64,000 bases of DNA, taken from M3007 sp046160625. Its GTDB lineage: Bacteria; Bacteroidota; Bacteroidia; Chitinophagales; Saprospiraceae. Positions 15,923-23,666 of this stretch are shown one piece after another. Where the stretch lies: NCBI GenBank assembly GCA_046160625.1, contig JBJXGZ010000023.1, positions 14,448 through 78,447 of the forward strand, given 5' to 3'. Positions within the stretch are counted from its first letter, which is position 1. The number at the start of each line of letters is the position of its first letter. Made by a program: the position numbers and the translations under genes. The notes beneath the pieces are model-generated. The model was not told the origin of the DNA. It saw only the letters and a list, made by a program, of their open reading frames with translations, and did not search any database.

Positions 15923-18900
15923 CTAAAACACCGCCCTAACCTGTGCCCTCGCCACGTGCACCACCCGGTTCTCCCCCGTCTTTCTTCCCTCATAATTCAG
16001 GCTCAATTGCATAGCCTTTGATAACTGCCGGTCCAGCGTCAAATTCCAAAGAAAGTTCTTGCCATCCTGCAAACCCTCCAGCATCGCAAACGCTACAGCG
16101 GAATTGGGCGATCCCGTGTATCGCACATCCGCAAAAGTGCCTTTCAAACGGAGTGATGTGGCGGCCTTAAAACCTTGCGCGTTGGCTTTGGAAGTCGGGT
16201 TCCAGGTCAATTCCGCAGTCCAGTTTGTTTGCTCGGCGCGTTCGGCGGCGGGGAGTGTGTTTCGGCTGGTTTCCCATTTCATGTTTGCCACGATGCGGAA
16301 ACCACGGGTAGGCAACCAGGTCATTTTGGGGCCTAATTCCCAACCTTCAAGATTGTAGTTTCTTGAAACAAATGCCTGATTTTCACTGCTTTTCAGCGAA
16401 TTTGCAAAATCTGCCTCCGCACTCCACCGGCGACTGAGGTTCGCGCGAAGGTGCAATGCGTAGTCCTTTGCACGGCGTTGTTCAAAGCCCGTACTCAGCG
16501 CCAGTTGGCTGCGGTTGTCGCCCGCCGAGATCGAAGCGTCCCAGGCTGGTTGAGCACGGTTGAGAAACAAAATATTCCGTACCGCCATACTCAAAGTGGC
16601 CAGCGCAGTATCGGCCACGTTTGATTGAAACGGATCCCAGGCGCGTACCCCGCCAGCCCCGGCAAAGCTGCGTCGGTTGATTTGCAGGGTACTTTGCGTC
16701 GAAAGCCGCCCCAGTCTTTTACGCCAGCCGCGTTTCGCCGTGGTCCAGAGCAGGCGTGGTTCGAGCCGCAAGGTCTGGTTGAGCACCACGTTGTTGGTGC
16801 GCACATAATCGGGCGTAGTGACTGCCACACGCACATAGTTCGCCTGATCCTGGAACACGGCGATTTCCATCTCGTCCACCTGCAAAATGCTGTCCTGGTT
16901 GCGGTCCACCCAGGTAAAATTTCCTTGTCCGGGGTTCACTGCGAGGTAATTGAACTCAATGCGCGGGCTTTGGCCAGACCCTAGTTCGTAACCCGTTGTA
17001 AAACCCAGTGCATTTTTCCAGGCTGAAAGACTGTAATCTGCCCTGCCGAGATACGTGTTTTGAGGCTCTTCCCTGGTTAGTTCTGGGGCGAGGATGCGGA
17101 GACGGCGGAGGGTGAGCACCCAAGTGAGTTGGTGATTTGTTGATTTGGGGAGTTGGGGATTTGAGTTATTCCAGGAACCGTTCAAATTGAACTCCCGCGC
17201 CTCCGTGTTTTGCTGGAAAAAATTGCCCAAAGGCGCGTAATCGTTGCGCTGTGAAAGGTGCCCCCCGAATTGCCAGGGGCCTTGATTTTCAGGTGTTTTA
17301 AAGTAAAAACGAAGCAAATCGTACCAGAAACTGGTGGCTGAAAGTGTGTCGACCTGGGCCGACCGGCGGGCGTTTTTTTCACGTTCTCCGTAAAGGCCGA
17401 TCTTGAGCAATGGCCGTTGCGAGACACTGTCATTTTTTGCAAAAAATGTCTTGGAAAGATCCGCCTTGGGACGCGAAAAACGGGTGCTTTCGGCTTGCCC
17501 ATCCGTTTGCAAAAGGTTGACTTCGCCCAAAAAATTCCAGCCTTTTACTCGCCGAAGCCTTCCTGCCCGCCCAGTCTCGGCAGGCGGGGGCGAAGGAGGG
17601 TCATGAACGTTCCAACTGACAGAATGCCGAGCTCCGTCGTAAAAACCTTCCCGTATAAATGCGCCAAATTCGTAACGCACTTCTCCCAACTTCTTCTTTT
17701 CCAGGGAAATACCCGCTTTTGCCAAATGCTCCGCCGTGGTATCCTGACTCGTTCCGATATTCCAATCGCGCACAAACTCTGCCGCACGATAAGGGTTGAG
17801 CGGACGGAAATCACGTGCGGCGAATTCGTAATTGGCGAAGAGGGTACCACGTATCGAACTTCCCGAAAGTTCCAACCCTTCAGGATGTTTTTTGCCAAAC
17901 CCAAACCCCTGTCGCCAGCCCAGCACCGTTGCCATACCTACATTATCCGCATTTCCCAGCGGCGAAAAACGGTTGAGATCGCGGCTGCTCAATGCAATTT
18001 CTGCTTGTAATTTGGAGTTTTTAAATGGTTGAAAATCACCACCTAAAGCATACAATTGCCGTGTTTCCGGAGCGACAAGGCGTATAATAGGCTCAAAATT
18101 GCCTGTCGGCGCACAAGTAACGGGATCGGGCGGACTCCAGCGAAACACGCGCCCATTGGCCGCCGTATTTGCCAGCACATAATTGCCCTGCCCAACAGCC
18201 ACCTCCGTGAAACGGGCGGCGTAGCGGGCAGAATCGGGATTTATGCTGTAATTCAGAATTTGTCGTAGCTGACCACACAACACAGTGTCCGTCAAGCTGT
18301 ACAGCACCCGCGCCGCATCAAAAGCCTCCAGGGTATCAATACCTGGTGCGTAAGCATTTTGTAAGTCATCGCCCACTTGAGCGAGGCGGCTGCGCTCCGC
18401 AGGGGAGAGTTCCTGCGCACCACCGTTGTTGCGACTGTCCTGCTCGGAATAAAGGTTGAAAAAGACTTTGGCGCGAGGCATTTGCCAACTGGCATTGGCT
18501 GCTATGGTGGAGCGGAGGTAAGTCTGCACAGCGTATTCAAATTCGACAATGATGCGGATGTCTTTCGTGATGAGTCGCCGTGGAGTGAAGGTTAGTTCGC
18601 CCAAATTATAGTCCACCGTGTAATCGTCTTCCTGTCCACGACGCAATAATTGACCATCGGCAAAAACCTTTTCAGTTCCGGCCAGCACAATGATAAAACG
18701 TTCACCCTCAGCACCCTGTAAACGATAAGGCCCCTGGTTGCCTTCCTGACCCTGGATGATTTGGCGGGCGAATTTGCCTCTGGTAATGGCGGCGGCAGCG
18801 CGGAGGGTGATTGGGATATTGGGATATTGAGATATTTTTACTCGCCGAAGCTTTGGCGTAGGTGAGGGGATATTGGGTGAAGATTGGTTTGAGGGCTTGG

Positions 18901-19735
18901 AAGTTTTGGAGATTGGGGTTTTCAACTTGAGGCCTTCAACGGTTACCATGGCCCCTTGCAGTCTTTTGAAATAATTGGAAAAATAGCCATCGGGACGTGT
19001 GAGGTCAAAATCGCCTGCTGTGAGCGTAGCGTTTTTTCGTTTCAACTGGATAAAAATACGGTCGAATTCCTGAAGCTGACGGGTAGTGCCGTCTGGCTGA
19101 AGCGGGATCGTATTGTCGGAAAGGGCGGCGGTCAGTTCGAGATCATTGCCAAGTTTTCCGTTGAGTTGGAGGTTGAGGTTGGAGTTGAAAACAAGGTTTT
19201 GACTGTTACCGAAAGATAGACCCCGTGTGTAGGCACCGGACGACGATAGGCCGCTTTGTTCCCAAAGTGGCTTCGTAGGTTGATAGGGTTCGTAATCAAA
19301 TTCGATGGCATCAGCATTTATGCGACGACGTATGGCGAGGGTATCGAGCCGACTGGTTCTTGCGCCAAGATTGAAGGGCAGTACCCGGTATCGTACCAGG
19401 ATTTTTGAACAATCAGGGTAGGCCAGGCGCAGAGCAGCGGTATCGGTACGGAGCGAATTATGCTCCAAAGCAAAAAAACGCGGCTCGATCTTTTGCCCCG
19501 AAAAAGCATCCGTGATAGAAATGAAAGGTGCGGCAACAGTAAGAGAATCAAGGATTTGTAACGGAATCTGAGCATCCAACACTCGTTCGCGGAGGCTGGA
19601 GTATTGGGCGGTTGCGAGAAGCGGAAGGAACATAAGCAGCGCCAACTTCCCGAAAGTGCTGAACTTTCGGAAAGTGCTCTGTAGCAAAGACAGATTCTTC
19701 CAAACTGGCAAAAAGTTATCCAAATCAATGGGCAA
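15923..19735 (-). CDS. Large SprA-like outer-membrane beta-barrel protein
   Basis: 1270 residues, exported: the signal's hydrophobic core and cleavage site are LLMFLPLLATAQ (about residues 33-44), preceded by an unusually long N-region. Residues 160-260 (SGAYTRGLSFGNSQNLVFNS ... LTAALSDNTIPLQPDGTT ... FDRIFIQL) closely resemble segments of SprA, the T9SS translocon barrel, and the rest is rich in alternating amphipathic strands and ends in an aromatic-poor but barrel-like RAQVRAVF. SprA itself is about twice as long, so this is a shorter relative of unknown role. Four repeat-derived stretches lie in frame (residues about 20-31, 283-312, 714-731 and 856-870). A decayed paralogue fragment lies at 11608-11729. 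Confidence 0.8.
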   Translation of the reverse strand: MPIDLDNFLPVWKNLSLLQSTFRKFSTFGKLALLMFLPLLATAQYSSLRERVLDAQIPLQILDSLTVAAPFISITDAFSGQKIEPRFFALEHNSLRTDTAALRLAYPDCSKILVRYRVLPFNLGARTSRLDTLAIRRRINADAIEFDYEPYQPTKPLWEQSGLSSSGAYTRGLSFGNSQNLVFNSNLNLQLNGKLGNDLELTAALSDNTIPLQPDGTTRQLQEFDRIFIQLKRKNATLTAGDFDLTRPDGYFSNYFKRLQGAMVTVEGLKLKTPISKTSKPSNQSSPNIPSPTPKLRRVKISQYPNIPITLRAAAAITRGKFARQIIQGQEGNQGPYRLQGAEGERFIIVLAGTEKVFADGQLLRRGQEDDYTVDYNLGELTFTPRRLITKDIRIIVEFEYAVQTYLRSTIAANASWQMPRAKVFFNLYSEQDSRNNGGAQELSPAERSRLAQVGDDLQNAYAPGIDTLEAFDAARVLYSLTDTVLCGQLRQILNYSINPDSARYAARFTEVAVGQGNYVLANTAANGRVFRWSPPDPVTCAPTGNFEPIIRLVAPETRQLYALGGDFQPFKNSKLQAEIALSSRDLNRFSPLGNADNVGMATVLGWRQGFGFGKKHPEGLELSGSSIRGTLFANYEFAARDFRPLNPYRAAEFVRDWNIGTSQDTTAEHLAKAGISLEKKKLGEVRYEFGAFIREGFYDGARHSVSWNVHDPPSPPPAETGRAGRLRRVKGWNFLGEVNLLQTDGQAESTRFSRPKADLSKTFFAKNDSVSQRPLLKIGLYGEREKNARRSAQVDTLSATSFWYDLLRFYFKTPENQGPWQFGGHLSQRNDYAPLGNFFQQNTEAREFNLNGSWNNSNPQLPKSTNHQLTWVLTLRRLRILAPELTREEPQNTYLGRADYSLSAWKNALGFTTGYELGSGQSPRIEFNYLAVNPGQGNFTWVDRNQDSILQVDEMEIAVFQDQANYVRVAVTTPDYVRTNNVVLNQTLRLEPRLLWTTAKRGWRKRLGRLSTQSTLQINRRSFAGAGGVRAWDPFQSNVADTALATLSMAVRNILFLNRAQPAWDASISAGDNRSQLALSTGFEQRRAKDYALHLRANLSRRWSAEADFANSLKSSENQAFVSRNYNLEGWELGPKMTWLPTRGFRIVANMKWETSRNTLPAAERAEQTNWTAELTWNPTSKANAQGFKAATSLRLKGTFADVRYTGSPNSAVAFAMLEGLQDGKNFLWNLTLDRQLSKAMQLSLNYEGRKTGENRVVHVARAQVRAVF
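17125..17170 (-). repeat. 'ccccaaat' tandem stretch inside the SprA-like gene
   Basis: The coding strand reads as a run of 7-8-base units (caaatcccc-aactcccc-aaatcaac-aaatcacc-aactcac) and encodes the low-complexity NNSNPQLPKSTNHQL, residues about 856-870. The same unit occurs between genes at 51029-51073. Confidence 0.7.
17544..17597 (-). repeat. Palindromic element in frame in the SprA-like gene
   Basis: The DNA contains cctgcccgcc...ggcaggcggg and ctcgccgaagcc...cttcgcc as nested inverted arms and encodes PPSPPPAETGRAGRLRRVK, residues about 714-731, an insertion unlike the barrel sequence around it. It shares its ctcgccgaag end with the element at 18839-18865. Confidence 0.7.
18802..18890 (-). 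repeat. Tandem 'caatatcc' units plus palindrome inside the SprA-like gene
   Basis: On the coding strand a palindrome with core cgccaaagcttcggcg (18839-18865 region) is followed by several 8-base caatatcc/caatatct units. Together they encode about 30 residues (SSPNIPSPTPKLRRVKISQY and NIPI), residues 283-312, between two barrel-like segments. Confidence 0.7.
19645..19678 (-). repeat. Palindrome and direct repeat within the signal peptide of the SprA-like protein
   Basis: Two copies of agcactttc, the centre forming ccgaaagt-gctga-actttcgg, encode STFRKFSTFGK just before the hydrophobic core. This explains the unusually long positive N-region and suggests that the original start lay closer to the core. 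Confidence 0.65.
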
Positions 19736-19802
19736 GGTAACGCCGAGGCAGGGACGTGTTGCAAACCCTTAGCGTTGCCTGTCAACATTCTCGACATGCT
19801 TG

Positions 19803-19833
19803 CGTTTACGAAACCATCAAGGTTTCGTAAACG
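19803..19833. repeat. Perfect 13-bp inverted repeat before queD
   Basis: cgtttacgaaacc and its exact complement flank the loop atcaa, in the gap between the divergent SprA-like and queD genes and 21 bp before the queD ATG. It could form a hairpin in the queD leader. Confidence 0.75.
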
Positions 19834-19853
19834 TATTTCTATTCTTCTTGCTT

Positions 19854-20258
19854 ATGAAAGTATCCGTCACACGTCGCGCTCATTTCAACGCTGCCCACCG
19901 TTTACACAATCCTGCCTGGACTGACGAGAAAAACCGCGAAGTGTTCGGACTTTGCAACAATCCCAACTTTCATGGGCACAACTATGAAATGGAAGTACGG
20001 GTAACGGGCGAAATAGATCCCGAAACAGGCATGGTGGTGGATTTGGCCTGGCTTGCGCTGCTCATCAAACACGAGATAGAGGCCCGTTTTGACCACAAAA
20101 ACTTAAACCTTGATGTCGAAGAGTTCCGCAATTTGATCCCTTCTGCTGAAAATATTTGCCTCACTATCTGGCGTATTCTGCGGGGGCATTTGCCTGAAAA
20201 ATTCGATTTGCACGTGCGGCTTTATGAAACGCCAAGGAATTTTGTAGAAGTAGGTTGA
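19854..20258 (+). CDS. queD: 6-carboxy-5,6,7,8-tetrahydropterin synthase / PTPS family
   Basis: 134 residues from the ATG at 19854. An upstream ATG at 19800 would add a non-homologous stretch encoded by the palindrome there. Converts dihydroneopterin triphosphate to the carboxy-tetrahydropterin used for queuosine, or acts as a pyruvoyl-tetrahydropterin synthase. Zinc ligands H15 (AAHRLH), H40 and H42 (FHGHNYEME) and the catalytic C34 (GLCNNPNFHG) are present, as are the later DHKNLN and E of the family. It stands alone; no other queuosine gene is adjacent, so the exact pathway is inferred. Confidence 0.92.
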   Translation: MKVSVTRRAHFNAAHRLHNPAWTDEKNREVFGLCNNPNFHGHNYEMEVRVTGEIDPETGMVVDLAWLALLIKHEIEARFDHKNLNLDVEEFRNLIPSAENICLTIWRILRGHLPEKFDLHVRLYETPRNFVEVG

Positions 20259-20313
20259 GGTGATTAAATGGCGGTGTTGCATTAAAAATACTGATAAGCA
20301 CCTTAGGCGACTG

Positions 20314-20389
20314 TTTTTTGACAGGATTAACAAGATCAACAGGATGAAGCCGACTTTATCCTGTTGATCTTGTTAATCCTGTCAAAAAA
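20314..20389. repeat. Perfect 32-bp inverted repeat of ATCCTGTnn units
   Basis: Arms 20314-20345 and 20358-20389 are exact complements around a 12-base loop. They open with a T-run and a gacagg core and contain 9-base units as at 56663-56829. It lies between the convergent queD and M15 peptidase genes, and with its terminal T/A-runs it could act as a terminator in both directions. Confidence 0.9.
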
Positions 20390-20410
20390 ATACGTGTATA
20401 TATCATAATC

Positions 20411-21202
20411 TTACTCCGCACAAGATTGATTGATTCCCAGCACATAATGCTGCACCGCGCCGATTTCTCCCGCCAGATTTGAGCCTAAAAACCCTTGAAT
20501 ATCAACATCCGTGATCCCAGCTTTGTATTGTGCCAAAAAGGGCTTGCTCAGCGGCGTATAACTCCAATGCCACTTTTCTTCCTGGTAACCATGTGACCTT
20601 CCGGCGGTATAAGGTTGGCAAAAGCCAAATTCGTGGGCGTGGGCAGCGAGCCATTTGTACACTTTTTCGTGCATGCCACCTGACTCGAAAGATGGATTGT
20701 TAAGGTCATTTAAGTCTATATCGGTGCCCCAGTGGTGGCGCGAAGACCCTGGCATGGAGGAAAATTCCAAAATTTTTAGGGCACGCTTTTTAGGAGCAGG
20801 GGTTTGCTGGGCAAAACGGTTCCATTTGCCTTCCCAAATGTTTTTTTGCTGGTCAAAAGTGCGGGTGGAGGAAATGATTTTGAGCGAAATGCCCGCTTTT
20901 TGAGCACTATCCCACATTTTTTTGAAGGCCTCAAAAGCCTCTTTTCGCAGCATCATGCCCGGTTTGTCGGCGTAGGGTTTGCCGACTGACACAAAATCAG
21001 GGTGCTTGGCAGGGTTGAATTTCCCCAACAAATATTCCTTACTCACTAGTGCAGGTATTGGCAAAGAATCGGGTGCAAATTGGTCAGGCAAGACCGGTAT
21101 TTGAGCAGACGAAAGGGGCGTTTCGACATTTCCACAAGCGACGGCGAGGATAAGTGAAAGTCCAATTGCTTGAGGTATATCACTGATTTTCAACATCTTC
21201 AA
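20411..21202 (-). CDS. VanY/M15-family D-alanyl-D-alanine carboxypeptidase
   Basis: 263 residues. Trims the terminal D-alanine of peptidoglycan stem peptides in the periplasm. The zinc site is visible: S154-x-H156-xx-G159-xxx-D163 (SRHHWGTDIDLN) and the EKWHWSY motif with E209 and H212. The N-terminus is hydrophobic and ends in LILAVACGN with C23, so it is possibly a lipoprotein. Its start overlaps the end of the thioredoxin gene by 23 bp, so the two are cotranscribed and probably translationally coupled. Confidence 0.92.
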   Translation of the reverse strand: MKMLKISDIPQAIGLSLILAVACGNVETPLSSAQIPVLPDQFAPDSLPIPALVSKEYLLGKFNPAKHPDFVSVGKPYADKPGMMLRKEAFEAFKKMWDSAQKAGISLKIISSTRTFDQQKNIWEGKWNRFAQQTPAPKKRALKILEFSSMPGSSRHHWGTDIDLNDLNNPSFESGGMHEKVYKWLAAHAHEFGFCQPYTAGRSHGYQEEKWHWSYTPLSKPFLAQYKAGITDVDIQGFLGSNLAGEIGAVQHYVLGINQSCAE

Positions 21203-21485
21203 TCTTTTTTTTCAGGGCTTCTTTAGTGAATGTGCCGGCATCGTGCCATAGACATTGACCATTTTTGTAGAGCATGAAAGTGGGCACGCCCATCACTTTC
21301 ATTTGCACGGCGAGGTCGGTGTTTTGGTCCACATCAATCTTGATGATGCGCACCCGGTCGCCAAGCTCGGTTTTTAGTTCCTTGAGCACGGGTGCCATGG
21401 CTTTGCAAGGGCCGCACCATGTGGCCCAAAAATCAATCAGCACGGGGATGTCAGATTGAATTATCTGTTCAAACGATGATCTCAT
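21180..21485 (-). CDS. trxA: Thioredoxin
   Basis: 101 residues, close to the standard size. The redox site is W23-C-G-P-C27-K, followed by IIKIDVDQN and the cis-proline motif GVPTFMLYKNG. There is no signal peptide, so it is a cytoplasmic disulfide reductase. An exact -7 element (TACCTTTG on the minus strand, 21501-21494) lies just upstream. The gene leads a two-gene unit with the M15 peptidase. Confidence 0.95.
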   Translation of the reverse strand: MRSSFEQIIQSDIPVLIDFWATWCGPCKAMAPVLKELKTELGDRVRIIKIDVDQNTDLAVQMKVMGVPTFMLYKNGQCLWHDAGTFTKEALKKKIEDVENQ

Positions 21486-21493
21486 AACGACGG

Positions 21494-21501
21494 CAAAGGT
21501 A
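21494..21501 (-). promoter_or_regulatory. -7 promoter element (TACCTTTG) of the thioredoxin gene
   Basis: Exact TAnnTTTG match on the minus strand, 8 bases before the ATG at 21485. A second partial match (TACTTTG) lies next to it. A -33 box is not clear. Confidence 0.5.
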
Positions 21502-21598
21502 ACAAAGTAGTTAAACGGAGGTTTAAAAAGACATTCTGGCTATTTTGGCCGAGCAAGCGTGTTTTACGTTCGACTTTTGGCAAAATTCTTTTTCAAAC

Positions 21599-22075
21599 AT
21601 GAAACACATTCCATTTGCCCTTCTACTATTCGCTCTTTTGGCCTTTTTGCCAAAATCTTCTGCCCAAAAACAAAAACCTGAAAACCCTGAAAAGGCCATC
21701 AAAGCCGTCATAAACCGATTTTTTGATGGTTTGGAAAAAGGCGACACCACACTCCTTAAAAGCAGCTGCACCGAAACCATGTTGCTCCAAACGTACACGA
21801 CAGACAAGGAAGGCAAAATGCAGGTGTACACCGAAGAATTAGCAGATTTTTTGGCAATGATAGGATCGCCCAGCACCGATAAGTACGATGAGCGAATCAA
21901 ATTCGAGGCAATCCACGCCGAGAAATCGCTCGCCAGCGTGTGGACGCCCTACTCCTTTTATATCAATGGGAAACGCTCGCATTGTGGTACCAACTCCTTT
22001 CAATTGGTAAAAACCGCAGATGGCTGGAAAATTCAGTACATTATTGATACCCGCCGAAAACAGGGCTGCGAGTGA
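21599..22075 (+). CDS. Secreted NTF2-like (SnoaL-fold) protein
   Basis: 158 residues from the ATG at 21599, where a signal peptide begins (MKHIPFALLLFALLAFLPKS, cleaved near SSAQK). An upstream ATG at 21545 would place 18 polar residues before the signal and is unlikely. The mature part has the NTF2-like pattern: an N-terminal helix pair (AIKAVINRFFDGLEKGDTT), a central SVWTPYSFYINGK and a final GTNSFQLVKTADGWKIQYII. Most such secreted Bacteroidota proteins have no established function. Transcribed alone. Confidence 0.85.
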   Translation: MKHIPFALLLFALLAFLPKSSAQKQKPENPEKAIKAVINRFFDGLEKGDTTLLKSSCTETMLLQTYTTDKEGKMQVYTEELADFLAMIGSPSTDKYDERIKFEAIHAEKSLASVWTPYSFYINGKRSHCGTNSFQLVKTADGWKIQYIIDTRRKQGCE

Positions 22076-22178
22076 TAAAAATTGACTTTTGGGTTGTTTT
22101 TTAATGTCGTCAGTGTTGCAAAAAGCCTTTGAGGGGCAAAAATGTTAATGAAATTTCACCGACAGATACAAAACACTC

Positions 22179-22186
22179 TACTTTTG
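22179..22186 (+). promoter_or_regulatory. -7 promoter element (TACTTTTG) of the ExbB-type gene
   Basis: Exact TAnnTTTG match 62 bases before the ATG at 22249. The stretch ending near 22160 contains only a TTTC as a possible -33 box. Confidence 0.5.
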
Positions 22187-22248
22187 GCGTTCGCAATCTC
22201 CTAAAACGAAAGCAACCGGTTTCACCAAACTAACAGCACCGAACGTCT

Positions 22249-22956
22249 ATGACAATCAACGCCTTTCTTACCTCTTTCTTCTTCCTGCAGCTCAGCACAA
22301 AAGAGGTAGCAACCACCCCAGCCGAATCGAAAAGCCTCATTGACATTATTTTTTCGAGCAGCACTTCTGGCCTCATTGTGATGGGGATTTTGTTCTTCCT
22401 TTCCATTGTGGCTGTTTACATCATTATTGAGCGCTACTTTACCCTCACCCGTGCCGGACAAGTTGACCACAATTTTATGAACTCCATTCGTGCGAGTGTG
22501 GAAAGCGGTAACCTCCAGGCTGCCAAAGCCCTTTGCCAGAGTGTGGATGCGCCCATGGCGCGTATGGTAGAAAAAGGCCTTGACCGTATCGGAAAGCCTT
22601 TGGACGACATCAACAAGTCCATTGAAAACGTGGGCAACCTCGAACTTCTCAAACTTGAAAAGAACCTTTCTACCCTGGCCTCAATTTCCGGCCTCGCGCC
22701 CATGATCGGCCTTTTGGGTACTGTTATTGGTCTTATTATTTCTTTCCAGGACATGGCCTCTGCCACCAATATCACCCCTCAGGTATTGTCCAACGGTATC
22801 TACCATGCCCTTACGGCAACTGCCGCCGGTTTGTTTGTGTCTATTATTGCTATGGCTGGCTTCAACCTGCTGGTCACCAACCTCGACAAGGTTATTTTCA
22901 AAATGGAGTACACTGCCGTGCAGTTCATGGATCTGCTGCAAGAACCTTCTCGGTGA
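22249..22956 (+). CDS. exbB: MotA/TolQ/ExbB-type proton channel protein
   Basis: 235-residue inner-membrane protein with three transmembrane segments: about 45-65 (GLIVMGILFFLSIVAVYIII), and the pair at about 150-172 and 185-210 (LAPMIGLLGTVIGLIISF, ALTATAAGLFVSIIAMAGF), the conserved TolQ/ExbB core. The first 35 residues form an additional hydrophobic N-terminal extension. With the following ExbD and TonB-like genes it makes an energy-transducing complex that couples the proton gradient to outer-membrane transport. An unusual pair of tandem arrays separates it from exbD. Confidence 0.93.
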   Translation: MTINAFLTSFFFLQLSTKEVATTPAESKSLIDIIFSSSTSGLIVMGILFFLSIVAVYIIIERYFTLTRAGQVDHNFMNSIRASVESGNLQAAKALCQSVDAPMARMVEKGLDRIGKPLDDINKSIENVGNLELLKLEKNLSTLASISGLAPMIGLLGTVIGLIISFQDMASATNITPQVLSNGIYHALTATAAGLFVSIIAMAGFNLLVTNLDKVIFKMEYTAVQFMDLLQEPSR

Positions 22957-22963
22957 TTGGGTT

Positions 22964-23019
22964 ATTAGTGATTAGTGATTAGTGATTAGTGATTAGTGAT
23001 TAGTGATTAGTGATTAGTG
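22964..23019 (+). repeat. Eight perfect tandem copies of attagtg
   Basis: Eight identical 7-base units directly downstream of the exbB stop codon. Such arrays can change length by slippage; here it would change only the distance between exbB and exbD. Confidence 0.95.
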
Positions 23020-23034
23020 CGAGTTCCAAGCTAA

Positions 23035-23125
23035 ACCAATCACCAATCCACCAATCACCAATCCACCAATCACCAATCCACCAATCACCAGTCCACCAAT
23101 CACCAGTCCACCAATCACCAAATCC
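23035..23125 (+). repeat. About six tandem copies of a 15-base unit (accaatcaccaatcc)
   Basis: Units 1-3 are identical, 4 and 5 share one change (caccagtcc), and 6 is degenerate. Read on the minus strand the unit is gattggt/ggattggt, a near relative of the attagtg array 15 bases upstream, so the two arrays can partly pair as a long hairpin in the exbB-exbD message. Confidence 0.93.
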
Positions 23126-23151
23126 ACTATTTCAACCAATTCAACAATAAT

Positions 23152-23571
23152 ATGGGACTCAAACGCCGCCAAAGAGTAGAGCCGGAATTCAGCCTTGCAG
23201 CCATGATTGACGTAATCTTCCTGCTGCTGATGTTCTTTATGCTCACTTCCAAGTTCGTGACCCCCAATGCCCTCAACCTTACGTTGCCTTCGAGTACCAG
23301 TACATCATTGGCTTCGCCAGCGCTTGCCGTTTCGATTACAGCGGCTGGCAAATTTTACCTGGATGCGACACCCATCGCTGAAGCATCACTGGAAAATGGA
23401 TTGAAAGCTAAAATAAGATCTATGGGTAAGGATATAAAATCAACTACAATCACCGTTGTAGTTGAAAAAGGAACGGCCATCGAACATGTTGTAACTGTGC
23501 TGGATGTTGCTAACCGAATGCAATTGAAAACCATTCTTGCAACCGACCCCAAGGCAATGCCTGGGAAATGA
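23152..23571 (+). CDS. exbD: ExbD/TolR-type biopolymer transport protein
   Basis: 139 residues: one transmembrane helix at about residues 17-40 (FSLAAMIDVIFLLLMFFMLT) containing the conserved membrane aspartate D21 that carries protons, then a periplasmic domain (ITAAGKFYLDATPI ... VVEKGTAIEHVVTVLDVANR) of normal length. Partner of the upstream ExbB-type protein. Confidence 0.94.
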   Translation: MGLKRRQRVEPEFSLAAMIDVIFLLLMFFMLTSKFVTPNALNLTLPSSTSTSLASPALAVSITAAGKFYLDATPIAEASLENGLKAKIRSMGKDIKSTTITVVVEKGTAIEHVVTVLDVANRMQLKTILATDPKAMPGK

Positions 23572-23666
23572 TTGGGTTATTAATTTCATTCCGGAGAAAT
23601 CTTTTTGAACATAATTGTGTGTAATCCCGCTGCCCCAAACATCCATACCCAAAACGGTAATTTGTT

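Noticed and set aside
17417..18010. 197-residue + strand frame inside the SprA-like gene
   Set aside because: Antisense to a long conserved gene; composition follows the other strand.
20314..20389. Riboswitch in the 20.3-kb gap
   Set aside because: The structure is a simple perfect inverted repeat downstream of both flanking genes, without conserved aptamer features.
22964..23125. Possible CRISPR array
   Set aside because: Units are 7 and 15 bases and directly adjacent without unique spacers; no cas genes nearby.
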